Assembly: GCA_009914615.1 (NCBI GenBank)
Contig: WNDX01000006.1
Span: 1-61,667 of the forward strand
Direction of reading: 5' to 3'
Length of the DNA: 61,667 bases
Source: Herbaspirillum frisingense
GTDB taxonomy: Bacteria; Pseudomonadota; Gammaproteobacteria; Burkholderiales; Burkholderiaceae_D
Below, piece by piece: positions 19,675 through 28,747 of the stretch. The position numbers and the translations under genes were made by a program. Every line of letters begins with the position of its first letter. Position 1 is the first letter of the stretch. The notes under the pieces were generated by a model, which was given only the letters and a program-made list of their open reading frames with translations, ran no database searches and was not told where the DNA came from.

Positions 19675-20853
19675 ATGACCAGTACCGATCCCAATCACTT
19701 CGACGTCGCCGTCGTCGGCTCCGGCATCCTCGGCCTGGCGCACGCCTATGCCGCGGTCAAGCGCGGCCTGCGCGTGGCCGTCTTCGAACGCACCGGCACC
19801 CCGCTGGGCGCCTCGGTGCGCAACTTCGGCATGGGACTCGTCACCGGCCAGCCGCCCGGCATCATGCTGGACCTGGCCCGCGAAAGCCGCGAATTGTGGC
19901 TTTACCTCGCCTCGCGCGCCCACTTCAGCGCTCGCGAAGCCGGCACCCTGCTGTTCGCCCGCACGGAAGCCGAACACGACGTGCTGCAGGAATTCATGAT
20001 CGTGCGCGCCCGCCAGTACGAATACCGCGTCTCGCTGCTGCAAGGCGCGAAGCTGGACGCGCTCTACAATGGCCGCTTCCGCCACCACCGCGCCGCTTTG
20101 CATGGCACCGAAGACCTGCAACTGTATTCGCGCGAAGCCATGCCGGCCCTGGTGGCCTACCTGCATTCGCAGGGCGTGCATTTCCGCTTCAACACCCTGG
20201 TGCACGGCACCGCCGACGGCCGCCTGTCCACCACCGCGGGCGAATTCCGGGCCGAGCGCGTGATCGTGTGCTCGGGCCACGATTACCTCACGCTGTTCGC
20301 CGACAAGCTGCAGTCCATGAATCTCAAGCAATGCCGCTTGCAGATGCTGCGCCTGAAGACCGAAGACGCGCTGCCGCTGACCCACGCGGTGCTGACCGGC
20401 CTGTCCTGCACCCATTACGGCGCCTTCTCCGACCTGCCCACCGCGCGCGCGGTGCACGCCGAGATCGACGCCACCGCGCCGCTGCTCAACAAGCACGGCA
20501 TCCATCTGCTGGTCAGCCCGACGCCCTATCAGGAGCTGATCGTCGGCGATTCGCACCACTACGGCACCGACTCGCCGCCGTTCAACAGCGAGGAAGTGGA
20601 CGAGCTGATGCTGGGCCTGGTGGAACACACCCTGGCCACCCGCGTCAAGGTGATCGAGCGCTGGCAAGGCGTCTATGGCAGCAAGGGCCCCGGCCCGTTC
20701 TCGGCGCTGCAGATGGACGACAAGACCTCGGTGGTGCTAATGCATACCGGCATCGGCATGAGCGTGGGCCTGGGCCTGGGCGAGCGCGTGGTCAAGGCGC
20801 TGCCGTCGGGCAATCCCGCGGTGGCAACGATGCCGACCACGGCGCTGGCCTGA
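19675..20853 (+). CDS. FAD-dependent oxidoreductase of phosphonate clusters (TIGR03364-like)
   Basis: The 392-residue DAO-fold protein has the dinucleotide motif VVGSGILGLAHAYAA at residues 14-28 and a family-specific SVRNFGMGLVTGQPPGIML segment. This family is known to travel with AEP transporters and phosphonatase-like genes, and members oxidise AEP or its N-methyl derivatives to phosphonoacetaldehyde. Here it follows the importer, making an uptake-plus-oxidation operon. No phosphonoacetaldehyde hydrolase (PhnX-like) or dehydrogenase gene follows in the window, so the next step must be encoded elsewhere. The operon ends in a strong terminator. Confidence 0.78.
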   Translation: MTSTDPNHFDVAVVGSGILGLAHAYAAVKRGLRVAVFERTGTPLGASVRNFGMGLVTGQPPGIMLDLARESRELWLYLASRAHFSAREAGTLLFARTEAEHDVLQEFMIVRARQYEYRVSLLQGAKLDALYNGRFRHHRAALHGTEDLQLYSREAMPALVAYLHSQGVHFRFNTLVHGTADGRLSTTAGEFRAERVIVCSGHDYLTLFADKLQSMNLKQCRLQMLRLKTEDALPLTHAVLTGLSCTHYGAFSDLPTARAVHAEIDATAPLLNKHGIHLLVSPTPYQELIVGDSHHYGTDSPPFNSEEVDELMLGLVEHTLATRVKVIERWQGVYGSKGPGPFSALQMDDKTSVVLMHTGIGMSVGLGLGERVVKALPSGNPAVATMPTTALA

Positions 20854-20920
20854 TCCGACCACCTTGCGCAAGAAATCCGCTTAAGGATGCAATGCCCCCG
20901 CTAAGGCAATGCGCCCGACA

Positions 20921-20959
20921 AAAAAGCGCCGCGACGAATACATCGTCGCGGCGCTTTTT
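20921..20959. terminator. Strong bidirectional terminator after the phosphonate operon
   Basis: A 17-base perfect stem (starting AAAAAGCGCCGCGACGA) with a five-base loop ends in T-runs on both strands. It separates the phosphonate operon from the convergent transporter gene. Confidence 0.92.
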
Positions 20960-20997
20960 CATTGTCGGACTCCACAGCCCGGCCGACCCCTGAATCC

Positions 20998-22319
20998 TCA
21001 ATAGAACAACTTCATCAGCACCGTCGCCACCACCACCATCGCCGCTCCGCCGATGCGCGTGGAAATCTGCGCGAACGGCACAGCCCCATGCGGTTGGACG
21101 AAGACAGGATGGCCACGTCGCCGGTGCCGCCCAGGCCGCTATGGCAAGCCGTGACGATGGCCGATTCCACCGGATACATCTTCAGCCAGGCGCCGACAAA
21201 GAAACCGGTCGCCACCATGGCCAGCACAATGGTGGCGCAGATCACGAAATAGGCCGGCGAAAACGCCGCCATCAGCTTGTCCCAGGAGACGAAGAGCGTG
21301 CCCAGGCCGACCAGGATGGCGAAGGTCAGGTTGGTGGACATGAATTTGTACATCTGATACGCGCCGGTTTCCATGCTCTCGGGAATCGCGCGCGCCACCT
21401 TCAGCAGCGCCGCCGCCAGGATCATCAGCACCGGCCCGGGAATGCCGGTCAGCGGCGCCAGCAGCTCGCCCAGGATGAACAGCGTGCAGCCCAGCAGCAA
21501 GCCGGCGCCCATCAGGCGCAGGTCGATCGGCGCCTCGTCCTTCTTCTCGCGCAGCAAGGCTTGGTCTTCGCCGGTGCGCACCAGCACGCCGTCGCCGCTG
21601 TAATGACGATGCTTCTCGCCGAAGCGCTTGAGCAGGCCGGCCGAGAGGATCGCCACCACGTTGCCGATCAACGCCGCCGGCACCAGCGAGGCGATCAGGT
21701 CGCCCTGCGGCGTCCCCAGGATCTGCGCATAGCCGATCGACAGCGGCAGCACGCCCTCGCCGATGCCGCCGCCCAGGATGGGCACGACGATGAAGAAGAA
21801 GGTGTGCTTGGGATCGTAGCCGAACGCCAGGCCGACCAGCATGCCGGCGCCGACCGCCGCCGCGGTGCCTGCCAGCAGCGGCACGAACATCTTCATGAAG
21901 CCCTGGATCAGGATCTTGCGGTTCATGCCCAGGATGCTGCCGGCCACCAGGCAAGCGATGTAGAGATATTGCAGATTGGCCGTTTTCATCGTGGTGGTGA
22001 TGGTCTTCAGCGCCGCCGGATCCATCAGCTTGTAGCCGATCAGCGCCGACGGCACGAACAGGCACAGAATGGCCGGGCCGCCGATATGGCGCAACACGGG
22101 AATGCGCTTGCCGATCTCGGACAGCAGCAGGCCGGCCAGCATCAGCACGGCGAAACCGCCGATCATGTCGTTGGGCAGGCGCCCGGTGGCAATCGCCAGC
22201 GCGGTCACCAGCGTGACCGCGGCGAACATGGTCAAGGGCATGCCGCCGATGCGCAATTGCGCGATGGCGGAAAGACGGCCGAGCGCCGGCGCGTCCTGTT
22301 GGATGGATGGACTTTCCAT
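20998..22319 (-). CDS. 2-hydroxycarboxylate:cation symporter (CitS/MaeN family), frameshifted near 3' end
   Basis: About eleven hydrophobic segments and both family hallmark loops identify a 2HCT transporter: PILGGGIGEGVLPLS in the first half and HSGLGGTGDVAILS in the second. Members import citrate, malate or related 2-hydroxy acids with Na+ or H+. As read, the frame goes off after SNRMGL into a Trp-rich, non-family tail stopping at 21015. Adding one base at about 21080/21081 (expected CTGATGCCG) gives a tail reading MPFAQISTRIGGAAMVVVAT and a stop at 20998, about 440 residues, the normal length. It is followed on the same strand upstream by the leuCD-type genes, so they probably form one operon. 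Confidence 0.82.
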
Positions 22320-22399
22320 GTCTGTCTCCTTTTGGTGTTGGAATTGTCCGGCCCGCCGTCGCGGACCGGTGTGCCGTCATGCGGCGACCTGGCTGCGCG

Positions 22400-23047
22400 T
22401 CAGGCCTGCGCGACCGATGCCTGCTGGCGCGGCAGGTCGATCTGCATCCACGGGTTCTGCGCCCGGTGTTGTTGTTCGAAAGCGTCGATCGCGCCGGCGT
22501 CGGCCAGGGTCATGCCTATCATGTCCAGGCCTTCGGTGAACATGCGTTTCTGGCGCGGCGGCAGCTCGAAGGGATACTCCAGGCCGTCGGCCGCGATCAC
22601 CACCTGGCGTTGCAGGTCTATCGTCAGCCTGCTCGATTCCGGCTGGCTGACCGTTGCGTTCAGTGCCGCCACCAAGGACGCATCCAGCGTCACCAGCAGC
22701 AGGCGGTTGTTCTGTGCGTTGAAATAAAAGATTTCCCCGAAGCTGGGCGCGATCACGGCCTCGATGCCGGCTTGCATCAGCCCCCAGACGGCGTGCTCGC
22801 GGCTGGAGCCGCAACCGAAGTTGGCGCCGGCCACCAGGATGCGCGCCTCGCGGTAAGGCGCGCGGTTGAGCACGAAATCCGGACGCGGCCGGCCCTCGCC
22901 ATCCATGCGCAGGTCATACAGCACGCCGCGCGCCAGGCCCTGCTTGTCGATGCCCAGCAGGAATTGCTTGGGCATGATCTGGTCGGTATCGAGATTGGCG
23001 ATGTTCAGCGGCGCGGCGATGCCGGCCACGGTGTCACGCTTGCTCAT
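22400..23047 (-). CDS. leuD: Isopropylmalate/citramalate isomerase-type small subunit (LeuD family)
   Basis: The 215-residue swivel-domain subunit contains LDTDQIMPKQFL and the GANFGCGSSREHAVW motif that closes over the substrate in aconitase-family hydro-lyases. It pairs with the large subunit, overlapping it by 14 bases with a start inside the leuC 3' end. The start at 23047 (MSKRDTVAGIAAP) was preferred to 23074. The context is a 2-hydroxycarboxylate transporter and a divergent LysR gene rather than leuB/asd, so this copy may act on a catabolic 2-hydroxy acid such as citramalate instead of serving leucine synthesis; that is inference. Confidence 0.88.
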   Translation of the reverse strand: MSKRDTVAGIAAPLNIANLDTDQIMPKQFLLGIDKQGLARGVLYDLRMDGEGRPRPDFVLNRAPYREARILVAGANFGCGSSREHAVWGLMQAGIEAVIAPSFGEIFYFNAQNNRLLLVTLDASLVAALNATVSQPESSRLTIDLQRQVVIAADGLEYPFELPPRQKRMFTEGLDMIGMTLADAGAIDAFEQQHRAQNPWMQIDLPRQQASVAQA

Positions 23048-24443
23048 GGGGAAACTCCTTGCGCACATCGACAATGCGGCCAGCCAGCGCGGCGGCGGCA
23101 GCCATCGCCGGACTCATCAGATGGGTACGGGCGCCGCGTCCCTGGCGCCCCTCGAAATTGCGGTTGGTGGTGGAGGCGCAGCGCTGGCCGGGCTTGAGCA
23201 CGTCGTCGTTCATCGCCAGGCACATCGAACAGCCCGGCTGGCGCCATTCGAAGCCGGCGTCGATCAGCGCCGCGGCCAGTCCTTCCTGCTCGGCCTGTTC
23301 GCGCACGCGGCCGGAACCCGGCACCACCATGGCTCGCACGCCGGCGGCCACCTTGCGCCCGCGCACCACGGCCGCGACTTCACGCAGATCCTCGATGCGG
23401 GCATTGGTGCAGGATCCGATGAAGACGTGATCGACGGCCAGGCCCTCCAGCGCGGCGCCGGCATCCAGTCCCATGTAGCGCAGCGCCTTGGCGCCGCTGG
23501 CCTGATCGGTCTGGTCGGCCGGAATGTGCCCGCTGACCGGAATCGCCTGGTCGGGACTGGTGCCCCAGGTGACATACGGCGCAACCCCGGCGGCGTCGAA
23601 GCGGTGTTCGATGTCGAAGACGGCATCCGTGTCCGATTTCAGCGCACGCCACTGCCGGATCGCTTCGGCGACGGCAGCGGGCGGCATGTCGCGGATACGA
23701 TCGGCGACGTAACGCACGCTGACCTCGTCCGGCGCGATCAGCGCGCCGCGCGCGCCGGCCTCCACCGTCATGTTGCACAGGGTCATGCGGGCCTCGGCCG
23801 AGAGCGCCTCGATGGCGCTGCCGCAGTATTCCACCGCATAGCCGCGCGCGCCCTGCGCGCTGATCGCCGCGATGATGTGCAGCACCAGGTCCTTGGAGGT
23901 GACGCCCGCGCCCAGCCTGCCGTCGACGCGGATGCGCATGTCCTTGGCCACGCGATAGATCAGCGTCTGCGTGGCCAGCACATGCTCGACCTCGGACGTG
24001 CCGATGCCGAAACCCAGCGCACCCAGCGCGCCGTAAGTGGTGGTGTGGCTGTCGCCGCACAGCACCACCATGCCGGGCCGAATCAGGCCGATCTCGGGCG
24101 CCACCACGTGTTCGATGCCTTGTTCACGGTCCTGCACGTCGAACAGGTGGATGCCGTGCCGGCGGCAATTGCGGGTGAAATTGGCGGCCTGCTGCGCGGC
24201 GGCGTCGATCATGATGGTGCGCCGCTCGCGCGCCACCGGATGCGTGGGGATCACGTGATCCACGATGCCCATCTGCTTTTCCGGGCAGCGCACCGGCAGG
24301 TTCTTTTCCGCCAGGCCGGCAAAGGCCTGCGGGCTGGTGTACTCGTTCATGATGTGCAGGTCGGCGTACAGCGCGACGTGCTGCTCATCGACACGGAATA
24401 CCGTATGGCTGTCCACGATCTTCCGGTAAAGGGTCTGTCCCAC
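23034..24443 (-). CDS. leuC: Isopropylmalate/citramalate isomerase-type large subunit (LeuC family)
   Basis: The 469-residue catalytic subunit carries the [4Fe-4S] ligands of the aconitase family: the first Cys in HVFIGSCTNARIEDL and the CSMC pair in WRQPGCSMCLAMN. The substrate-site segment CGDSHTTTYGALG is also present. LeuC/LeuD dehydrate and rehydrate 2-substituted malates. It starts MGQTLYRKIVDSHTVF. Its gene order (LysR divergent, then leuC, leuD, 2HCT transporter) suggests a substrate-induced uptake-and-isomerisation operon. Whether the genome has another leuCD for leucine cannot be seen here. Confidence 0.9.
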   Translation of the reverse strand: MGQTLYRKIVDSHTVFRVDEQHVALYADLHIMNEYTSPQAFAGLAEKNLPVRCPEKQMGIVDHVIPTHPVARERRTIMIDAAAQQAANFTRNCRRHGIHLFDVQDREQGIEHVVAPEIGLIRPGMVVLCGDSHTTTYGALGALGFGIGTSEVEHVLATQTLIYRVAKDMRIRVDGRLGAGVTSKDLVLHIIAAISAQGARGYAVEYCGSAIEALSAEARMTLCNMTVEAGARGALIAPDEVSVRYVADRIRDMPPAAVAEAIRQWRALKSDTDAVFDIEHRFDAAGVAPYVTWGTSPDQAIPVSGHIPADQTDQASGAKALRYMGLDAGAALEGLAVDHVFIGSCTNARIEDLREVAAVVRGRKVAAGVRAMVVPGSGRVREQAEQEGLAAALIDAGFEWRQPGCSMCLAMNDDVLKPGQRCASTTNRNFEGRQGRGARTHLMSPAMAAAAALAGRIVDVRKEFPHEQA

Positions 24444-24518
24444 GATTCCTCCTGAAACGCCACGCGATGGAATTCATCGCTTCCTCTGGCGAAATCAGTG
24501 TAACTTCACCTCAATATC

Positions 24519-24529
24519 TGCATAATGCA
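24519..24529. promoter_or_regulatory. Palindrome in the leuC/LysR divergent region, candidate LysR operator
   Basis: TGCATAATGCA is a perfect 11-base dyad within a very AT-rich 121-base gap between divergent leuC and the LysR gene. LysR proteins usually bind T-N11-A dyads in such gaps. The link to this regulator is inferred from position. Confidence 0.5.
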
Positions 24530-24564
24530 TACTTATTTAATCTATTTTTAAATTTAACTTAATA

Positions 24565-25482
24565 ATGGACCCGATCAGCGACCTCGAATTCTTCACCCGC
24601 CTGGTGCGCTACGGCAGCCTCTCCTCGCTGGCGCGCGACCTCGGCGTGACGCCGCCGGCGATCAGCGCACGGCTGGCGCAACTGGAAAAGCGGCTGGGCG
24701 TGCGCCTGCTCAACCGCACCACGCGGCGGCTGGCGATGACGCAGGAGGGAGAGCTGTATCTGGGCACCGGCTCCAAGCTGCTGGAAGACATCCTGGAGCT
24801 GGAACGCATGGTGTCGAGCAGCCGCGAGGTGCCGCGCGGGCTACTGAAGGTGAATGCCACCTTCGGCTTCGGCCGCCGCCACATCGTGCCGGCGCTGTCG
24901 GCGTTCCGGCAGCGCTATCCGGAAGTCGACGTGCAGCTGGATCTGACCGACCGCCCGATGAACCTGGCCGAATCGGCCTTCGACGTCGGCATCCGCTTCG
25001 GAGAACTGCCGGATTCGCGCCTGGTGGCGCGCCGGCTGGCCGCTAACAACCGCTTCGTGTGCGGCGCGCCGGGCTACCTCGATGCCCACGGCACGCCGGC
25101 CGATCCCGACGATCTGCGCCAGCATCGCTGCATCGTGCTACGCGAGAACGACACCGCCTATGGCACCTGGCACTTCAGCAAGGGCAAGCGCCACCAGACC
25201 GTGAAAGTGCATGGCGCGATGAGCAGCAACGATGGCGAGGCCACGCTGCATTGGGCGCTGGACGGCCACGGCCTGCTGCTGCGCTCGCAGTGGGACGTGC
25301 AGCAATACATTGACGCCGGCCGGTTGCGCCGCGTGCTGCCAGATTGGGATCTGCCGCCGGCCGATATCTATGCCGTCTATCCGGAGCGTCTGAACCTGTC
25401 GGCCAAGGTGCGGGTGTTCGTCGATTTCCTCGAAAATTCCGTCAGTTTCGACCAAGTCCTCACGCCGCATGCGGCCCGCTGA
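24565..25482 (+). CDS. LysR-family regulator divergent from the leuCD/2HCT operon
   Basis: The 305-residue regulator has an N-terminal winged helix-turn-helix (residues 1-62, with SLSSLARDLGVTPPAISARL) and a C-terminal periplasmic-binding-like effector domain (about 90-295). The effector part begins GLLKVNATFGFGRRHIVPAL, like the DsdC/GcvA-neighbouring LTTR subgroup. The gene is transcribed away from leuC from a shared AT-rich region, the usual LysR arrangement for controlling a neighbouring catabolic operon. No strong ribosome-binding site precedes the ATG. Confidence 0.9.
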   Translation: MDPISDLEFFTRLVRYGSLSSLARDLGVTPPAISARLAQLEKRLGVRLLNRTTRRLAMTQEGELYLGTGSKLLEDILELERMVSSSREVPRGLLKVNATFGFGRRHIVPALSAFRQRYPEVDVQLDLTDRPMNLAESAFDVGIRFGELPDSRLVARRLAANNRFVCGAPGYLDAHGTPADPDDLRQHRCIVLRENDTAYGTWHFSKGKRHQTVKVHGAMSSNDGEATLHWALDGHGLLLRSQWDVQQYIDAGRLRRVLPDWDLPPADIYAVYPERLNLSAKVRVFVDFLENSVSFDQVLTPHAAR

Positions 25483-25793
25483 TCGCTGCGCCGCAAAATC
25501 GCCGTCCTCCTCGCAAAGCCGCTCCCCGGGCGGCTTCTTTTGCTGCATTGCAGCTCATTTCCGCTCGTTCCCGCCTGTAAGCTTGTGTAAGTTTCAAGCA
25601 AGTCCTGCGTAAGGTTGGCGTCGCACACTCGCGCCGTGGACAAGTGGGCCATTACGCAAGCAATGCGGACCAATATCGCAGTTTGTGTACCGGGGATGGC
25701 TGTCGCATCGTCACGGCGTCTCTGCTGCGTTCTTGCATAACGCCCCATTCGGCCATGTACCGACACATCATTATTAAAACCAAGGAGACCAGC
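25483..25793. other. Upstream region of the MHS symporter gene
   Basis: In this 311-base gap I see only a good ribosome-binding site (AAGGAGA) before the ATG at 25794. A few near-repeats of GTGTAAG and GCGTAAG lie at 25575-25620. No gene or convincing promoter pair is visible. Confidence 0.4.
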
Positions 25794-27458
25794 ATGACGA
25801 CAGCATCAGTCAACACGACTGCGCGCGGCATCACATCCGAAGAGCGCAAAGTCATTTTCGCCTCTTCGCTCGGCACCGTTTTCGAATGGTATGACTTCTA
25901 CCTCTACGGCTCGCTGGCGGCGATCATCGCCAAGCAGTTCTTCGCCGGCACCGACCCCAACACCGCGTTCATCTTCGCGCTGCTGGCGTTTGCCGCGGGC
26001 TTCATCGTGCGTCCCTTCGGCGCGCTGGTGTTCGGCCGCCTGGGCGACCTGGTGGGCCGCAAATACACCTTCCTGGTGACCATCCTGATCATGGGCGCCT
26101 CGACCTTCATCGTCGGCATCCTGCCCAACTACAACTCGATCGGCATCACCGCCCCGATCATCCTGATCATCCTGCGCATCCTGCAGGGCCTGGCGCTGGG
26201 CGGCGAGTACGGCGGCGCAGCCACTTACGTGGCCGAGCATGCACCGGAAGGCCGCCGCGGCGCCTTCACCGCCTGGATCCAGACCACCGCGACCCTGGGC
26301 CTGTTCCTGTCGCTGCTGGTGATCCTGGGCGTGCGCACCTCGGTGGGTGAAGCCGCCTTCGCCGAATGGGGCTGGCGCATTCCCTTCCTGGTCTCCATCC
26401 TGCTGCTGGCCATTTCGGTGTGGATCCGCATGTCGATGAATGAATCGCCGGCGTTCCTGAAGATGAAGTCGGAAGGCAAGGGTTCCAAGGCGCCGCTGAC
26501 CGAAGCCTTCGGCCAATGGAAGAACCTGAAGCTGGTCATCCTGGCGCTGATCGGCCTGACCGCCGGCCAGGCCGTGGTGTGGTACACCGGCCAGTTCTAC
26601 TCGCTGTTCTTCCTGACCCAGTCGCTGAAGGTCGATGGCGCCACCGCCAACATCCTGGTGGCCCTGGCGCTGGTGCTGGCGACGCCCTTCTTCCTGTTCT
26701 TCGGCTCGCTGTCGGACAAGATCGGCCGCAAGCCCATCATCCTGGGCGGCTGCCTGATCGCCGCATTGACCTACTTCCCGATCTTCAACGGCCTGACCCA
26801 CTTCGCCAACCCGGCACTGGAAGCTGCCCTGCAAAAGGCCCCGGTGATCGTGACCGCGGATCCGGCAAGCTGCCAGTTCCAGTTCAACCCGACCGGCACC
26901 AAGAAGTTCACCTCCTCGTGCGACATCGCCAAGGCCAAGCTGTCGGCCGCATCGGTGAACTACGAGAACGTGGCCGGCGCACCGGGCTCGGTGGCCACCA
27001 TCAAGATCGGCGACAAGACCATCACGTCGTATGACGCCGCCGGCCTGTCGAAGGAAGAAGCCGCTGAAAAGGACAAGGCGCTCTCCAAGGAACTGGCTGA
27101 CGACATCAAGGCCGCCGGCTATCCGAGCAAGGCCGATCCGGATCAGATGAACAAGCCGATGGTGCTGTTGCTGCTGTTCATCCTGGTGCTGTACGTGACC
27201 ATGGTGTATGGCCCCATCGCCGCCGCTCTGGTGGAAATGTTCCCGACCCGCATCCGCTACACCTCGATGTCCATGCCTTACCACATCGGCAACGGCTGGT
27301 TCGGCGGTCTGCTGCCGACCACCTCCTTCGCGCTGGTGGCCTACAAGGGCGACATCTACTACGGCCTGTGGTATCCGATCGTGATCGCCCTGGCGACCTT
27401 CGTGATCGGCCTGTTCTTCGTGAAAGAAACCGTTCACAACAACATCGCCGCTGACTGA
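25794..27458 (+). CDS. Metabolite:H+ symporter (MHS family MFS) with large inserted loop
   Basis: This 554-residue major facilitator is of the ShiA/KgtP/ProP type. It has the opening TVFEWYDFYLYGSLAAIIA, the MFS motif GRLGDLVGRKYTF between helices 2 and 3, GGEYGGAATYVAEHAP in helix 5 and its loop, and a second copy of the loop motif (GSLSDKIGRKP). Unusually, about 110 polar residues (starting near QKAPVIVTADPASCQFQF and ending before the helix beginning KPMVLLLLFIL) are inserted in the second half, making it longer than the usual 430-450. This loop should face the periplasm and holds two Cys. The gene is monocistronic with its own terminator. The substrate is unknown, probably a carboxylate. 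Confidence 0.85.
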   Translation: MTTASVNTTARGITSEERKVIFASSLGTVFEWYDFYLYGSLAAIIAKQFFAGTDPNTAFIFALLAFAAGFIVRPFGALVFGRLGDLVGRKYTFLVTILIMGASTFIVGILPNYNSIGITAPIILIILRILQGLALGGEYGGAATYVAEHAPEGRRGAFTAWIQTTATLGLFLSLLVILGVRTSVGEAAFAEWGWRIPFLVSILLLAISVWIRMSMNESPAFLKMKSEGKGSKAPLTEAFGQWKNLKLVILALIGLTAGQAVVWYTGQFYSLFFLTQSLKVDGATANILVALALVLATPFFLFFGSLSDKIGRKPIILGGCLIAALTYFPIFNGLTHFANPALEAALQKAPVIVTADPASCQFQFNPTGTKKFTSSCDIAKAKLSAASVNYENVAGAPGSVATIKIGDKTITSYDAAGLSKEEAAEKDKALSKELADDIKAAGYPSKADPDQMNKPMVLLLLFILVLYVTMVYGPIAAALVEMFPTRIRYTSMSMPYHIGNGWFGGLLPTTSFALVAYKGDIYYGLWYPIVIALATFVIGLFFVKETVHNNIAAD

Positions 27459-27551
27459 TCGTTGAGGGAAATGGCGGGGGGGTGCCTTCCCCGCCGGCCA
27501 AGTCCGGCAGGGAAAGGCGACATAAGAAAACCAGTATTCCTTCACACGCTG

Positions 27552-27587
27552 GGCCGATCGGAACCGGATATCCGATCGGCCTTTTTT
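27552..27587. terminator. Terminator shared by the MHS symporter and convergent LysR gene
   Basis: An 11-base stem (GGCCGATCGGA / TCCGATCGGCC) is followed by six Ts. The LysR stop codon on the minus strand lies within the T-run, so the two genes end back to back. Confidence 0.88.
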
Positions 27588-28542
27588 ATGGCCGCCCGCG
27601 CGCCCTTGCCGGCGCCTTCTTTTGTCGCGCATCGCCGGCTTCCAGCGCGGCCTTCTCGGCTTTCTCTTCCACCAGTTCCAGCAATCCCTGCGCCGCGATC
27701 GACAGGCTGCGTTCCTTGGGCGTGACGATCAGCAGCGGCCGCACCAGCTCCGGCGCATCCAGCGGAATCGCCACCAGGTTGGGCAGGCGGAACTGGAACA
27801 GCGTCAACTCCGGCACCACGCTCACGCCCAGGCCGCTTTCGATCAGCGCCGCCACCGTGGCCAGATGCTCCACTTCAAGGCCGGTATTGATGGTGCCACC
27901 GGGATGCAGCATGGCGTCCAGGTGCTGGCGCACGCTGGTCGATCTGGCCAGATGGATCAACTCGCAGCCGGCCAGTTGCGGCACCTTGATGCGGCGCCGC
28001 GCCGCCAGCTTGTGATCCTTGCGGCAAACCAGGTAGAACGGATCCGAGCATAGCGGCTGGGTATCGAATTCCAGCAGATTGGGGCCCGGCGCGGTCAGCG
28101 CGATATCGGCCTTGCCGTGGCGCAGCAGATCCAGGCAATGATCGGAAATGGCGTCGAACAACTCCACCTGCACGCCCGGATAGCGCGTACGGTAATCGGC
28201 CAGCACCGGCGGCAGCCAGCCCGCCGCCAGCGACGGCAAGGCGGCGATCGCCACGCGCCCCTTGCGGCGCGCCACGTAATCGCTCATGTCGGAAAATGCC
28301 GCCTCGATGTCAGCCACCAGCTGGCGCGCCACTTCCACGAACAACTCGCCCTCCGGCGTCAGCGTGACGTTGCGCGTGTCGCGCTCGAACAGGCGCGCGC
28401 CGGCGGCGGCTTCCAGCTTCTGGATCATGGCGCTGAAGGCCGATTGCGAGACGTGGCAACGCTCGGCCGCGTGACCGAAATGACGGCAGTCGGCCAGCGC
28501 CAGGAAGGCCTGCAACAGGCGGGTGGAAATATTGGCTTGCAT
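27586..28542 (-). CDS. LysR-family regulator of the CitMHS/AtuA operon
   Basis: The 318-residue protein has the winged HTH at residues 1-65 (DCRHFGHAAERCHVSQSAFS, a CysB/GltC-like LTTR opening) and an effector-binding domain from about 92 to 300. The last 20 residues are Lys/Arg/Ala-rich and low-complexity. It is divergent from the CitMHS transporter, with a 205-base gap containing two dyads, and so probably controls the CitMHS-AtuA operon in response to the transported acid. Confidence 0.9.
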   Translation of the reverse strand: MQANISTRLLQAFLALADCRHFGHAAERCHVSQSAFSAMIQKLEAAAGARLFERDTRNVTLTPEGELFVEVARQLVADIEAAFSDMSDYVARRKGRVAIAALPSLAAGWLPPVLADYRTRYPGVQVELFDAISDHCLDLLRHGKADIALTAPGPNLLEFDTQPLCSDPFYLVCRKDHKLAARRRIKVPQLAGCELIHLARSTSVRQHLDAMLHPGGTINTGLEVEHLATVAALIESGLGVSVVPELTLFQFRLPNLVAIPLDAPELVRPLLIVTPKERSLSIAAQGLLELVEEKAEKAALEAGDARQKKAPARARGRP

Positions 28543-28589
28543 GCGTTGAAACCCGGTCCGGAGTGGGCGGAAGATTGACCTGGAAAACA

Positions 28590-28612
28590 GATCAATTGAT
28601 CGAAAAAATCGA
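28590..28612. promoter_or_regulatory. Tandem dyads between LysR and CitMHS genes, candidate operator
   Basis: A perfect 12-base palindrome GATCAATTGATC (28590-28601) is immediately followed by TCGA-AAAAA-TCGA (28600-28612). Both lie between the divergent LysR and transporter genes. The arrangement fits adjacent LysR recognition and activation sites; the function is inferred. Confidence 0.5.
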
Positions 28613-28747
28613 CTTTACAACAAAATCGGCCGAAACCTACACTCGCTGTGCTCTCTTTCCGCGCGCTTCATTCGCATAGAAAAAACAAGTCCGGCCGCGG
28701 CGCAAGAGCTCACAAGAACATCGAACCAAAAAATCTGGAGACCCCGC

